A DNA stretch of 23,309 nt. Origin: a bacterium. Lineage in GTDB: Bacteria; Bacillota_I; Bacilli_A; RF39; UBA660. Below the pieces are notes generated by a model. That model did not search any database. It saw nothing but the letters and a program-made list of their open reading frames with translations, and was not told the DNA's origin. The position numbers and the translations under genes were made by a program. The stretch lies in assembly GCA_014846175.1 (NCBI GenBank), contig RKAV01000077.1, positions 1-23,309 of the forward strand. The letters are read 5' to 3'. Below are positions 8,344 through 16,900 of the stretch, one piece after another. Every line of letters begins with the position of its first letter. The stretch's first letter is position 1.

Positions 8344-9033
8344 TTAAGATATTTTCTTTAATGTTTTTACTTTTTTATCACTATAATATCTATCAGAATT
8401 TTTATTTTGTTTTAATATAATATCTATCAACTCTTCTTTTGATAACTCATCTAAGTTAACAGGATTATTATTTTCTGCTTCTGGTAATACTTTATGATAA
8501 AAGTTAACAACTTGATCATCAGTTACATTATATAAGTTACATAATACAATACTATAGTTTAGAGCTTTTCCTTTATTACCATTTTCTATCTGACTCATTA
8601 TAGAAGGTGATATTCCTACTTCTTTATCTATTTGCATTAAAGTTAATCTATTTTCTTTTCTTTGATCATGCCAAAATGTTTTTAATTTATCTATCTCACT
8701 TGGTAAAATAGAAACCTTTCTAGCTCTAAAGCAAATATCTTTATCAACGATTTTTAATTTTTTACTCTTATCACAAAAAGCTTTATAAACTTCTACTACT
8801 TGCTCATCTGATAATCCCCAAAATCCTGCTAAACGAAGTAGTGTTTCTAACTGGGGATTTTTAGTAAGACCTTGTTCTAGTCTAGATAAGGAGTCGTATG
8901 AAAGTCCAGTATAATTACGAAGTTCATAACCAGAAAGGCCTTTACTAATAGCATACTTCTCTCACAATGATACAAAGAAATCCATTAAATCTCTTAAAGC
9001 CTCTTGATTTAGCTTATAATCCTCACGTACCAT
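8344..9033 (-). pseudogene. XRE-family double-HTH regulator interrupted by a TGA at codon 24
   Basis: Reading from the ATG at 9033 gives a 229-codon frame, exactly the length of the intact regulator at 11723-12412, with related sequence throughout. It has a first XRE helix-turn-helix (about 25-60), a linker with LSDEQVVEVYKAFCDK, and a second XRE domain with ISPSIMSQIENG. It closes with FYHKVLP, LDELSKEELIDIILKQN and a YYSDKK tail. The frame is broken once, by TGA at 8962-8964 where the paralog has Arg, consistent with a CGA or AGA to TGA change. Promoter and GGGGG ribosome site before 9033 are intact. An internal ATG at 8637 opens a 97-residue remainder (second HTH and tail) but has no clear ribosome site. 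Either a recent pseudogene or a sequencing variant. Confidence 0.8.
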
Positions 9034-9061
9034 ATTTATTTCCCCCTTTTTTATGGCACAT

Positions 9062-9090
9062 ATAATACTACATTTTTCCATTTTTGTCAA
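9062..9090 (-). promoter_or_regulatory. Strong sigma-A promoter of the interrupted XRE gene
   Basis: Minus strand TTGACA (9085-9090), 17 bases, TATTAT (9062-9067), 29 bases before the ATG at 9033. The -10 region reads TGTAGTATTATAT, close to the TGTAGTATAATAT of the promoter at 8278. Between here and 9283 (about 190 bases) I see no gene with support. Confidence 0.8.
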
Positions 9091-9282
9091 GATTTATAGA
9101 ATGTATCAGCTGAAAAGAGTAAATTAAATTAGTAATTAAAACTTTATGAAATTTAGCAAAAAAATTTACGTCCTACACTATCGTCTAATATTTTACAATT
9201 TAGCTATGTCAAAAATAATATTTAAACTACAACTAGTTCTTCTGCTAATAATTCAATAATTAAATCAATAGAAATTATTTAA

Positions 9283-9456
9283 TCACCCCAAGTACAAGTT
9301 AGTACATATAAATCTTTTTTTTGCTCTTTCTAATTGTCCTTTATTAACGAATCTAGTTAAAAATACTCTGTTAATATCATTTTGAGCAATTTTTTTAGTT
9401 GTAATAACTCCATTGTTATCTTCTATAAGTTTTAAAATTTGTTCTTCTTTACTCAT
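9283..9456 (-). pseudogene. AbiEi-type antitoxin N-terminal fragment, 57 codons
   Basis: From the ATG at 9456 the frame reads as the small winged-helix domain that begins AbiEi-family antitoxins (type IV toxin-antitoxin). It shows EEQILKLIEDNNGVITTK, then a second helix pair ending RFVNKGQLERAKKR. Family members normally run on to a RGIYVL-type strand and well past 150 residues. Here the frame ends after 57 codons. In the minus strand an eight-A run follows the Arg/Ala codons; removing one A would restore DLYVLT..WGD, which fits the family, but a TAA follows at once. So the gene looks both frameshifted and truncated. No AbiEii nucleotidyltransferase toxin gene is present nearby. A longer frame open to 9627 has no ribosome site or similarity. 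Confidence 0.6.
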
Positions 9457-9560
9457 ATATATCAGTTTCTTTCTACATACAACCGTTGCATATATGTATG
9501 TTGTTCGGAACATATATATATTGTTTTTTTCAAATTTTTCAATTCTATCTGTCAAATTAA

Positions 9561-9603
9561 GAAAAGAGAAAGAGTCACAAAATCCAAGCATTACTCTTTC
9601 TCT
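9561..9603 (-). terminator. Large hairpin, possible terminator or element boundary
   Basis: Perfect 11-base inverted repeat AGAGAAAGAGT (9565-9575) / ACTCTTTCTCT (9593-9603) with a 17-base loop. On the minus strand it is followed by TTTTC, so it could end leftward transcripts coming from the decayed gene at 9971. The long loop makes this uncertain. It lies directly beside the direct repeat that starts at 9607. Confidence 0.45.
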
Positions 9604-9606
9604 AAC

Positions 9607-9682
9607 ACAAAAATACATAATTCTCAATTCAAAAAATACAATAACAAGTAAGTAGATATTAATGATAATTTAAATGAAATTT
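9607..9682 (+). repeat. 76-bp direct repeat, left copy (pair with 11626-11702)
   Basis: About 93 per cent identical by eye to 11626-11702, same orientation, differing at five bases plus one extra A. The two copies flank about 2 kb holding the mobilisation-like fragment, a decayed gene and the HD-domain gene. Origin unknown: duplication scar, or ends of a lost or decayed element. Confidence 0.85.
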
Positions 9683-9956
9683 AAAAATTGGTGGTTATAA
9701 TAAATTAGAAATTAACCATTTAAAGAATACTATCAAAAAAGATAATGAAATATCATTTTTGAAATCTAAAATGAATGATTTAAAAGATACACCTGAATGC
9801 TGCAAAGATAAATTTGAAAAATTAATATCTTTCTTACATAGTAAACTTCATAGTTGGTATGATAAAAATGATAAATATATTGATGTAGTTAATGATATGT
9901 ATGAAGATATTGAAGAACTGGACTTAAGCAAAGAAAAAGATGTCTTTGAGAGATAA
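9678..9956 (+). pseudogene. C-terminal fragment, possibly of a mobilisation/recombination protein
   Basis: The only plus-strand coding-like segment. The frame is open from 9678 (just after a TGA inside the direct repeat) to the TAA at 9954, with the first usable start a TTG at 9759. The 92 open residues begin as a charged coiled-coil-like helix (KLEINHLKNTIKKDNEISFL). They continue with KFEKLISFLHSKLHSWYDKNDKYIDVV and an acidic end. Such a coiled coil followed by a short conserved helical tail resembles the C terminus of Mob/Pre plasmid recombination proteins. That resemblance is from memory and tentative. There is no ribosome site at the TTG, and the frame starts inside a repeat, so a truncated remnant is more likely than a gene. 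Confidence 0.4.
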
Positions 9957-9970
9957 CCTCATTGCCATCT

Positions 9971-10375
9971 TTATTTATTTTTAGTCAATTTAAGTGAAAT
10001 CGTTTCGTCAACTGGTGGAACATAATCAACTAAATAGAATACATATAAACGACCATATTTTTTCATTACTTCTTGTACTCTACTTAGCTCTCAGTTTTAT
10101 CAAATAGTATTTTAGATTCTACAAGTTACTCAACTCTGTAAACTTCACTAGGATTCATAGCAATTGTTGAATATCTATTTTCATAGTCATAATCAAAGGC
10201 AACATTGATACCTGTCTTATTGTCTTCTACTATTTTAGAATTCAATTTTTCCATTAATCTTTCACAAGCATAACAATCTGTTCCAGATTCTAGTAATAAT
10301 ACTACATTTAGTGTTCCTTTACTATACTTTGAATCTTGATAATTTGTTAAATAAACAGAATCTATATTATCGTCT
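9971..10375 (-). pseudogene. Decayed hypothetical gene, at least two breaks
   Basis: The minus strand directly after the HD-domain gene is open in a protein-like frame. It gives VYLTNYQDSKYSKGTLNVV, then LLLESGTDCYACERLMEKL and a TGINVAFDYDYENRYSTIAM stretch. It then meets TAA at 10126-10128, continues in the same frame (LVESKILFDKTES), and shifts frame to RVQEVMKKYGRLYVFYLVDY and VPPVDETISLKLTKNK, ending at the TAA at 9971-9973. One nonsense codon and one frameshift therefore separate parts of what was one protein. No start codon is visible; the 5' end abuts the HD gene. The CYAC motif hints at a metal or disulfide site. Family not recognised. Confidence 0.6.
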
Positions 10376-11566
10376 TTATTTATATAATACTTTAATAGTA
10401 TCAGTTAATTCTTGTGATAAAAATGAATGTTCTTCATCTGTAAGATTTATTCTTTCTTTTACTGCTTTATCTAAAGATAATAAATCATTTACTCTAGCAA
10501 TTTTTAGTATATTCTCAAATTCTGGGAATTGTTTATCACCAGCATATATAGTTTTATCCCACTCATACCATATATCAAATGCATCTTTTGCTCCATCTTT
10601 TACCATTTGTTGAACTCTCGAACTATTAAAAACAATATTATTTTTTTGATCATCTAATGAGTGGTGCATTCCTTTATCTTGGTAAATCTTTGCTTGTAAA
10701 TCAGCTTCAATTTTATCACAAAAATGTGAACATTTTGCTTCTGGTGTTTCTTCTTCATCAAATTCATATAATAGAGTTAATAAACTATCTTTTTCTTTTA
10801 GATTACCTAAAGCGTCTCTCATAGCTTGATGCTCAATTTCTTTTTTCTTTTCTGGTGTTATTCCATCAAATGGTGTAATATCACCGATCAATGTTTCTCC
10901 AGTTTCATGTATAACTAACATTTTTAATTCTTTATCAGTATCAAAATTATGTTCAAATTCAGAGTTTAATACCATTGCTAAACTTATAGTTCCAATTACA
11001 TGTTCTGATATTGTTTCAATTCGGTCTGATTTAACATTCCAATGTTTACTATCCCATCCACTTCTTACCTTATTTTTTAATCTAAAGTTTAAATAATAAA
11101 ATCTAAATATTTCTTCACATTCAGAAGGTTGTTTACTACATAGTGAAGATATAACAGTACTTCCTTCTTTAATTAATTCTGATTGTGAAATGTTATTTTC
11201 TTTCTCTTTAATTAATTTAGTTAATAAAAGGTCTAGCATTTTATACTTAAATACTAATTTACCATTTTCAGTATTTATATCTCTTGATTCTACTATTTCA
11301 CTAGCATATTGATTACCTAATTTTAAATTTTCAAAATCATAATTAGGATATGAAACACTAAATTCAGAAAGAAGTAACATTCTATATATTTTTGATAAAT
11401 CACTTGTTTCCTTAAATTCAGAATCAATAGCAGTTGCTAATATCATACTACCAAATAAGTGATTAGCTACACTATAATTATTTGGTTCATCAATAATCTT
11501 ATTCTTTAATTCATTAGAACAAACATAAAAGTTTAATGATTTTCTTATTTCATCTAATTTTTCCAT
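10376..11566 (-). CDS. HD-domain phosphohydrolase with a degenerate N-terminal HD copy, 396 aa
   Basis: GGAGGG five bases before the ATG at 11566. The C-terminal half matches YfbR/HDDC2-type HD hydrolases, metal-dependent 5'-nucleotidases for nucleoside monophosphates. It has GWDSKHW, the first metal His189 in RIETISEHV, HE in place of HD (His220-Glu221) followed by GETLIGDITP, and Asp284 in CDKIEADLQAK. The N-terminal half (about 30-120) resembles a second copy: NHLFGSMILATAIDSEF aligns with EHVIGTISLAMVLNSEF. There the catalytic pair has become LSEFSV, so this half is probably structural. The gene sits between the two copies of a direct repeat, next to decayed genes, which suggests arrival with, or survival of, an accessory element. 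Possible role in nucleotide control or phage defence is inference only. Confidence 0.75.
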   Translation of the reverse strand: MEKLDEIRKSLNFYVCSNELKNKIIDEPNNYSVANHLFGSMILATAIDSEFKETSDLSKIYRMLLLSEFSVSYPNYDFENLKLGNQYASEIVESRDINTENGKLVFKYKMLDLLLTKLIKEKENNISQSELIKEGSTVISSLCSKQPSECEEIFRFYYLNFRLKNKVRSGWDSKHWNVKSDRIETISEHVIGTISLAMVLNSEFEHNFDTDKELKMLVIHETGETLIGDITPFDGITPEKKKEIEHQAMRDALGNLKEKDSLLTLLYEFDEEETPEAKCSHFCDKIEADLQAKIYQDKGMHHSLDDQKNNIVFNSSRVQQMVKDGAKDAFDIWYEWDKTIYAGDKQFPEFENILKIARVNDLLSLDKAVKERINLTDEEHSFLSQELTDTIKVLYK

Positions 11567-11598
11567 ATTATCCCTCCATAAATAAGTAATTAAGGAAT

Positions 11599-11607
11599 AT
11601 TATAGCA
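11599..11607 (-). promoter_or_regulatory. Extended -10 promoter of the HD-domain gene
   Basis: Minus strand TGCTATAAT, a full extended -10, about 33 bases before the ATG at 11566. A weak TTGTAA lies 19 bases further upstream; extended -10 promoters tolerate a poor -35. Confidence 0.65.
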
Positions 11608-11625
11608 CATATTTCTATTATTTTT

Positions 11626-11702
11626 ACAAAAATACATAATCATCAATTCAAAAAAATACAATAACAAGCAAGTTGATATTAATGATACTTTAAATGAAAT
11701 TT
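11626..11702 (+). repeat. 77-bp direct repeat, right copy (pair with 9607-9682)
   Basis: Right partner of the repeat at 9607-9682. It sits between the HD-domain gene's promoter and the end of the intact XRE regulator. Its plus strand could be read as a short VDINDTLNEIF peptide, open in this copy but stopped in the other, so it may derive from the end of a once-coding region. Confidence 0.85.
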
Positions 11703-11722
11703 TTAAAAAAAGCTTACTCTTT

Positions 11723-12412
11723 TCAACCGAAATGTATGTTCTTAGCTTTAGTTAGTTTTTTCTGTTTTTCACTAAAATATTTATCTGGTTCTAAATCTTG
11801 ATTTAAGATAATTTCTATTAATTGGTCTTTATTAAGGACATCCAAATTTATCGGTTTTAACTTATTTGTTTGCTTTAATATTCTATGATAAAAGTCAAGT
11901 ACTTCATCACTTTTTACACCATAAAATTTACATAAAGGAATAATTAAATTTAAGGAATTAACTCTTTTCTTATTTTCCATTCCACTAATAGATGAAGCAA
12001 GAATACCTGTTTGTTCACTAACATCAACCATTGTTAATCTTTTTGATTTACGAATATGTTTTAATTTTTCTGATAAACTATTAAGTTCACTCTTATCTAT
12101 ATCAACTTTTTTTAGTACTGTCCAATTATCCTTAGCAGTAAATGTCAGTTGTTTATTTTTATCACATAATACTTGATATATTTCTATTATTTGTTCATCT
12201 TTTAATGACCAAAAACTACTAAGTTGAAGAAAAGTTTCCAATCTAGGTACTTTTACTCTTCTTTCTTCGATCATTTTAATACAAAGTTTAGTAATTCCTG
12301 TATATTTTGCTAAAGTTTCCTCTGATACATTATTTTGCTTTCTTAATAGTATTAGATAATTTATTAATTCTTCTACTCCATTCATATTTAATTCATAATC
12401 TTTATCAACCAT
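11723..12412 (-). CDS. XRE-family regulator with two helix-turn-helix domains, 229 aa
   Basis: Start at ATG 12412, after AAGGA about 11 bases upstream. It has a first XRE-type domain (about 15-60, with VSEETLAKYTGIT), a helical linker (LKDEQIIEIYQVLCDKN), and a second XRE domain (about 95-155, with RLTMVDVSEQTGILASSISGM). The tail holds FYHRILKQ, LNKDQLIEIILNQ and a KYFSEKQ end. It is the intact counterpart of the broken gene at 8344-9033: same length, same domain order, same tail motifs. Soluble, DNA-binding; no ligand or peptide-binding domain is seen. It has its own promoter. The target is unknown; autoregulation or control of the accessory patch downstream is plausible. Confidence 0.85.
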   Translation of the reverse strand: MVDKDYELNMNGVEELINYLILLRKQNNVSEETLAKYTGITKLCIKMIEERRVKVPRLETFLQLSSFWSLKDEQIIEIYQVLCDKNKQLTFTAKDNWTVLKKVDIDKSELNSLSEKLKHIRKSKRLTMVDVSEQTGILASSISGMENKKRVNSLNLIIPLCKFYGVKSDEVLDFYHRILKQTNKLKPINLDVLNKDQLIEIILNQDLEPDKYFSEKQKKLTKAKNIHFG

Positions 12413-12453
12413 TTAACATCATTATCCTTCCGTTTCCTTTATTCGCACGTTCT

Positions 12454-12482
12454 ATACTACTATTTTAAGTGATTAAGGTCAA
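12454..12482 (-). promoter_or_regulatory. Promoter of the intact XRE regulator
   Basis: Minus strand TTGACC (12477-12482), 17 bases, TAGTAT (12454-12459), about 42 bases before the ATG. The spacing and a TAGTAT core resemble the promoters at 8278 and 9062, but the -10 is weaker. Confidence 0.6.
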
Positions 12483-12512
12483 GAAAAAAATTAACTAAAA
12501 TTAATACATATT

Positions 12513-12541
12513 AAAAGATAGCAATTAATTCTTGCTATCTT
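12513..12541 (-). terminator. Rho-independent terminator of the nfeD-SPFH operon
   Basis: Ten-base perfect stem AAGATAGCAA / TTGCTATCTT with a seven-base loop, followed by T residues on the minus strand. It overlaps the last codons; the stop codon of the SPFH gene lies in the loop. Confidence 0.85.
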
Positions 12542-13412
12542 CTTTTATAGTTTCTTTTAATATAGAACCAGCTGTTACTAAGTTTTGTAAATCACTAGGA
12601 ACAATTATTTTAGTAGCTGTTCCATTAGCAACATTTACCATTGCTTCATAACTTCTTAATTTTAGTACTGCTTCATCTGCTTTTGCTGCTTTAATTAATT
12701 TAATTCCTTCAGCTTCTGCTTCTTTTACTTTCATAATCGCTTCTGCTTTACCACTTGCTTCTCTAATTTGTGCTTCTTTTTTAGCTTCTGCTCTTAAAAT
12801 AGTACTTTCCTTTTCTCCTTCAGCAATTAATACAGCTGCTTTCTTCTCACCTTCTGCTTGAAGAATTTTTTCACGACGTTCACGTTCAGCACGCATTTGT
12901 TTTTCCATTGCTTCTTGAATATCCCTTGGAGGAATAATGTTTTTAACTTCTACTCTATTAACTTTGATACCCCAGGGATCAGTAGCTTCATCAAGAATAG
13001 AACGCATTTTAGAATTGATTATATCGCGTGATGTTAAAGTTTGATCAAGTTCTAATTCTCCAATAATATTTCTAAGTGTTGTTGCTGTTAAATTCTCTAT
13101 TGCATTAATCGGATTTTCTACTCCATAAGTATATAACTTTGGATCAGTTATTTGAAAGTAAACAACTGTATCTATTTGCATAGTTACATTGTCTTTTGTA
13201 ATAACTGGTTGTGGTGCAAAGTCCTTTACAATTTCTTTTAAAGTAACTGTATTAGCTATTCTATCAATAAAAGGCACCACATAATGAGGCCCAGTACCTA
13301 AAGTTTGGTAATAAGTACCAAGTCTTTCAATTACCTTTGCTTCTGATTGAGGTATTACCTTAATTCCAAGCACCACAATCACTAAAACAATAATTAAAAT
13401 AAGCCATAACAT
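12525..13412 (-). CDS. SPFH/stomatin-prohibitin family membrane protein (QmcA-like), 295 aa
   Basis: ATG at 13412 preceded by AAGGAAGAG. A single N-terminal helix (about 2-17) anchors the protein. The SPFH domain (about 22-190) shows the family signature: VIERLGTYYQTLGTGPHYVVPFID, a VTKD-type strand, GELELDQTLTSRD and WGIKVNRVEVKNI.PP. It is followed by a long Ala/Glu/Lys coiled coil (about 165-250), needed for ring assembly, and a C-terminal SDLQNL region. Such proteins build large oligomeric cages or scaffolds in lipid microdomains and partner with NfeD-type membrane proteins. The nfeD gene lies 7 bases upstream in the same operon. Length is normal for the family. Confidence 0.92.
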   Translation of the reverse strand: MLWLILIIVLVIVVLGIKVIPQSEAKVIERLGTYYQTLGTGPHYVVPFIDRIANTVTLKEIVKDFAPQPVITKDNVTMQIDTVVYFQITDPKLYTYGVENPINAIENLTATTLRNIIGELELDQTLTSRDIINSKMRSILDEATDPWGIKVNRVEVKNIIPPRDIQEAMEKQMRAERERREKILQAEGEKKAAVLIAEGEKESTILRAEAKKEAQIREASGKAEAIMKVKEAEAEGIKLIKAAKADEAVLKLRSYEAMVNVANGTATKIIVPSDLQNLVTAGSILKETIKEDSKN

Positions 13413-13419
13413 AAATAAA

Positions 13420-13839
13420 TCACTCTTCCTTTTCTTCTACCTTTAGTTTTACCCCACTAATAGATAGTATTTTTACTTTTTTATCTTTTGATATTTCTTT
13501 ATCACTATAAGCACTCCAAGTTTTTCCAAGAACTTTAACTTCTCCTATCTTATCTTTAGCAATAGGTTCAGTAACAACACCAGTTTTACCTATTACTTGG
13601 TCAAGATTAGTAGCAACTACCTTTTTTACTTTTAGTTTTTTAACTACTGGTTTAGTTAATATTAATAGTAGTAAAGATGTTATTACAAAGAAAGCTAATA
13701 ATATTACTGTATCAGTAGTATACAAACTAACTAGTGAAGTTATTAAGGCTCCTAAAGCAAACCAAATTGTTACTAGGTTAACAGTTATGAGTTCTATTAT
13801 TACTAAAATAATAAAGAAAATCAACCATACTTCTGTCAC
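13420..13839 (-). CDS. nfeD: Short NfeD-family membrane protein, 139 aa
   Basis: Starts with GTG at 13839 behind a very strong AAAGGAGG. Four hydrophobic segments fill about residues 4-68. A C-terminal OB-fold-like beta domain follows (about 75-139) with the typical IGKTGVVTE and VKVLGKTWSAYS signatures. This is the short NfeD form that lacks the N-terminal ClpP-like protease part of long NfeD. Partner: the SPFH protein encoded 7 bases downstream; the pair is a standard operon across bacteria, with the NfeD OB domain binding the SPFH assembly at the membrane. Confidence 0.9.
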   Translation of the reverse strand: MTEVWLIFFIILVIIELITVNLVTIWFALGALITSLVSLYTTDTVILLAFFVITSLLLLILTKPVVKKLKVKKVVATNLDQVIGKTGVVTEPIAKDKIGEVKVLGKTWSAYSDKEISKDKKVKILSISGVKLKVEEKEE

Positions 13840-13880
13840 ATATACCTCCTTTATTAAAGGATACTATAAAATTTAAAAAA

Positions 13881-13908
13881 ATACTACTAATAGTTGATAC
13901 TTTATCAA
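13881..13908 (-). promoter_or_regulatory. Possible promoter of the nfeD-SPFH operon
   Basis: Minus strand TTGATA (13903-13908), 16 bases, TAGTAT (13881-13886), roughly 40 bases before the GTG. The -35 is also one arm of a small TTGATA/TATCAA hairpin, so an end-of-transcript structure for addA is an alternative reading. No clear separate addA terminator is seen. Confidence 0.4.
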
Positions 13909-13940
13909 AAGTAAATTATAAACATAAAGCTAATTCACAC

Positions 13941-16900
13941 TTATATCACTCTTATAAATTCAGAATCTAAAATAGAATATAAATAACAAGTAACTGGTAA
14001 GGACAGTTTCTTTTCTATTACTTTTTTATAACCTGCTAACTGCTTTAAATAAGCTTTATCAGTAACATTTCTTAATTTATAATCAACTATTATACTAGAA
14101 GTATCATTTATTAATAGTAAGTCAATCTTACCATGTAATTTATAATTATCTTCTTTAGTAATAAATTCATATTCTTTAACTACTTTCATATCACTATATT
14201 TTTTAAAAAAGTCATTTTCTAGAAAAGCCTTTAACAACTTTTCTTCTCTTATACTAATATTATCTGGTAATATTTTATTTTTAATATCTAATCTTTCAAA
14301 CAACTCATGAATATGAACCCCATACTCCATTGCTTCCTTTTCTTCTTTTGTTCTTTTAACTACCGTTTCTTTAGAAAATTTAACTTGTTCTTCTTCTCCT
14401 ACTTGATAGTTAGATTTAATAAATGTTAAAGGTAATAATTCTCCTTTAGCTTCTTTAACTATTTCTTTACGACTTAAATAAGCTTTACTAATAGCTGGTA
14501 TTTCACTAATATTAGTAACATTACTACTAAACTCTTCTAAAACACTTATCATCATATCCATAAAAGAATGATAATTAAGTCTTTCTTCTCTTGGTATAAT
14601 ATCTACCATTTCTTTTATTTCTTCTTGTTCTTTCATAACAATAATTATTTTTTCTCTAGCTCGTGTTAATGCCACATAAAATAGTCTTATCTTTTCACTA
14701 ATATCTTCTTTTCTATTTTTAGTAACTACTAATCTTTTAGTTATTAAATCCGTATCTTTTTCTATATCAGGTATAACAATACCATAATTTCTATCAAAGA
14801 AAACTGTCTCTTTATTATCAGCATCATTAAATTTTTTAGAAAAACCAGCAAAGTAACATAATGGATACTCAAGTCCTTTTGAAGTATGAATCGTCATTAC
14901 TTTAACACTATTACTATCACTTTTAGATAAAGATAATTTAACTTCTAATTCCGTATTACATAAACTTTCTAAATAATCAGTAACTTCTAATAAATCTTTA
15001 TTTTTCTTTTCTAAATTACTAATCATTTTATAAAAGTATTCTACTCTTGACCTATAAACAGCTACTTTACCAATCTTAGTCAATTTATTAGTATAATCAG
15101 TTATTTCTAATATTTTATTAAAATAACTGATTGGAGAAAGTATCTCATATTCTTTAATAAGGTTGAAAAAGTCTTGATATAGTTTAGTTTCTTTATATTT
15201 ATTTTCCATTATTGTATGATAAATATCAGCATCAGACATGCTATATAAGAAACTCCTAGCAAGGGAGGTATAAGTTAGTTTAAATAAGGTATCATATTCA
15301 TTTAGATATATTTTCTTCCCAAGCAAGAATAAATTCTTAACTATTTCTAAATCATAAGAAGCCTTAGCATTTTCACTTTGCCATAAAGTGATTGGTATTC
15401 CTAAATATTCAAATACTTGTTTATATAAAGTAAAGTCAGTCGACCTATCAAGTAATATAGCAATATCTTGATAATCAACCTCTCTTAATATTTCTTTATC
15501 TTTAGCAAATACTAATCTTTTAGATGCTATTTGCTTTTTAATATCACTTGCAATTAAGAAAGCTTCTTTTTCTCTTGTATCAAAAGTCTTATCCTCATCA
15601 TTATAAGTTAATATTTCCATATCACAGTTATCATCTACATGAGCCTTATCTTCATAAGTTAAATTACCAAATATCATAGCATGCCCATCAAGATAATTAG
15701 CTCCACCAATATCTTGGTCCATTATATGACAAAATAAATTATTAATTGTATCAATTACTTCTCTTCTACTACGAAAGTTTTTTGATAAATCAATTACAGT
15801 TCCACCATTATGAACTTTATAATTATCATACTTTTCTTGGAATAACATAGGATTAGCATTTCTAAAGCGATAAATTGATTGTTTAATATCTCCTACCATA
15901 TAAACATTATTTTTAGCTATATAAGAGATGAAAGTTTCTTGAATATCATTAGTATCTTGATATTCATCTATTAATATTTCTTGATAACTATTTTTTAATT
16001 CTTCTCTTACTTCTTCATATTCTTTAACTAATTTAATCGCTAATTTTTCAATATCTAAAAAGGTATAAGCATTCTCACTCATCTTAAAGTTCCATACTCT
16101 AAGTCGTAGTTTATTAATGATTTCTAAAAGCATAGAAACATAAGGATAAGTATTTTCTAAAGATTTAATGTAATCAGCTTCTTCATCATAAATCATTAAA
16201 TTCTTTAACTCTTCTTGTCTTTCATTAATAGCTTTCTTTAAATTTTTAACTTCTTCTTCACTACCCTTAGGTAAGTTAGGTATTTTAAAATCCAAAGTTT
16301 CCTTTATTTCTTTATAATTATTACTATTAAGATAATTACTAATAATATCAATAACTTTAGCATGGTATTTATCATCAATCATTCGTAAAAAATCATTAAT
16401 TAATTCTTTTAAATATCTATCTTTTTCCGTAATTAATTCTAAATATTCATTAAGATACTTATAAAGGTTTTCTTTTTTATAGTAGTTATCCAAATAACTG
16501 TCTAAATAACTATCAAGGTCAAGTACTAAATCTAAAGATGCTAGTATTTTCTTAATTTTAGTTTTAATCTCTTTATCGTCTTTAAAGGTAAAAGCATCTA
16601 AAAAGTGATAAAATCTCTCATCTTTACCAGCATAATATTCATTAAATATCTCTTCTAATATTTCATCTTCTTTTAAAGATAAAATAACATCATCCATTAC
16701 TTCTAAATTACGAGAAATATTTAAAGTGTCAGCATACTTTTTTACTATCGCCATCGAATAGGCATCAAAAGTAGTTATAAAACTACTATCTAATAGTTCT
16801 AACTGCTTAGTAAGATTAGCTTTTCTTAATTTTTTTCTAATTCTCTCTTTCATCTCACTAGCTGCTTTTTTAGTGAATGTTAATATTAAAAGTTGATTAA

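Noticed and set aside
8962..8964. TGA read as Trp (mycoplasma-type code) in the XRE gene
   Set aside because: Other genes here use TGA as their natural stop (7044, 19374, 293), TGG is used freely for Trp, and the paralog has Arg at this place.
9100..9282. Short minus-strand frame reading IDLIIELLAEELVVV after the AbiEi remnant
   Set aside because: Only about 15 codons before a stop and no family recognised; could be chance in AT-rich sequence.
9413..9655. Plus-strand open frames over the AbiEi remnant and its upstream region
   Set aside because: Antisense or AT-rich hydrophobic translation without start signals; the two overlapping frames contradict each other.
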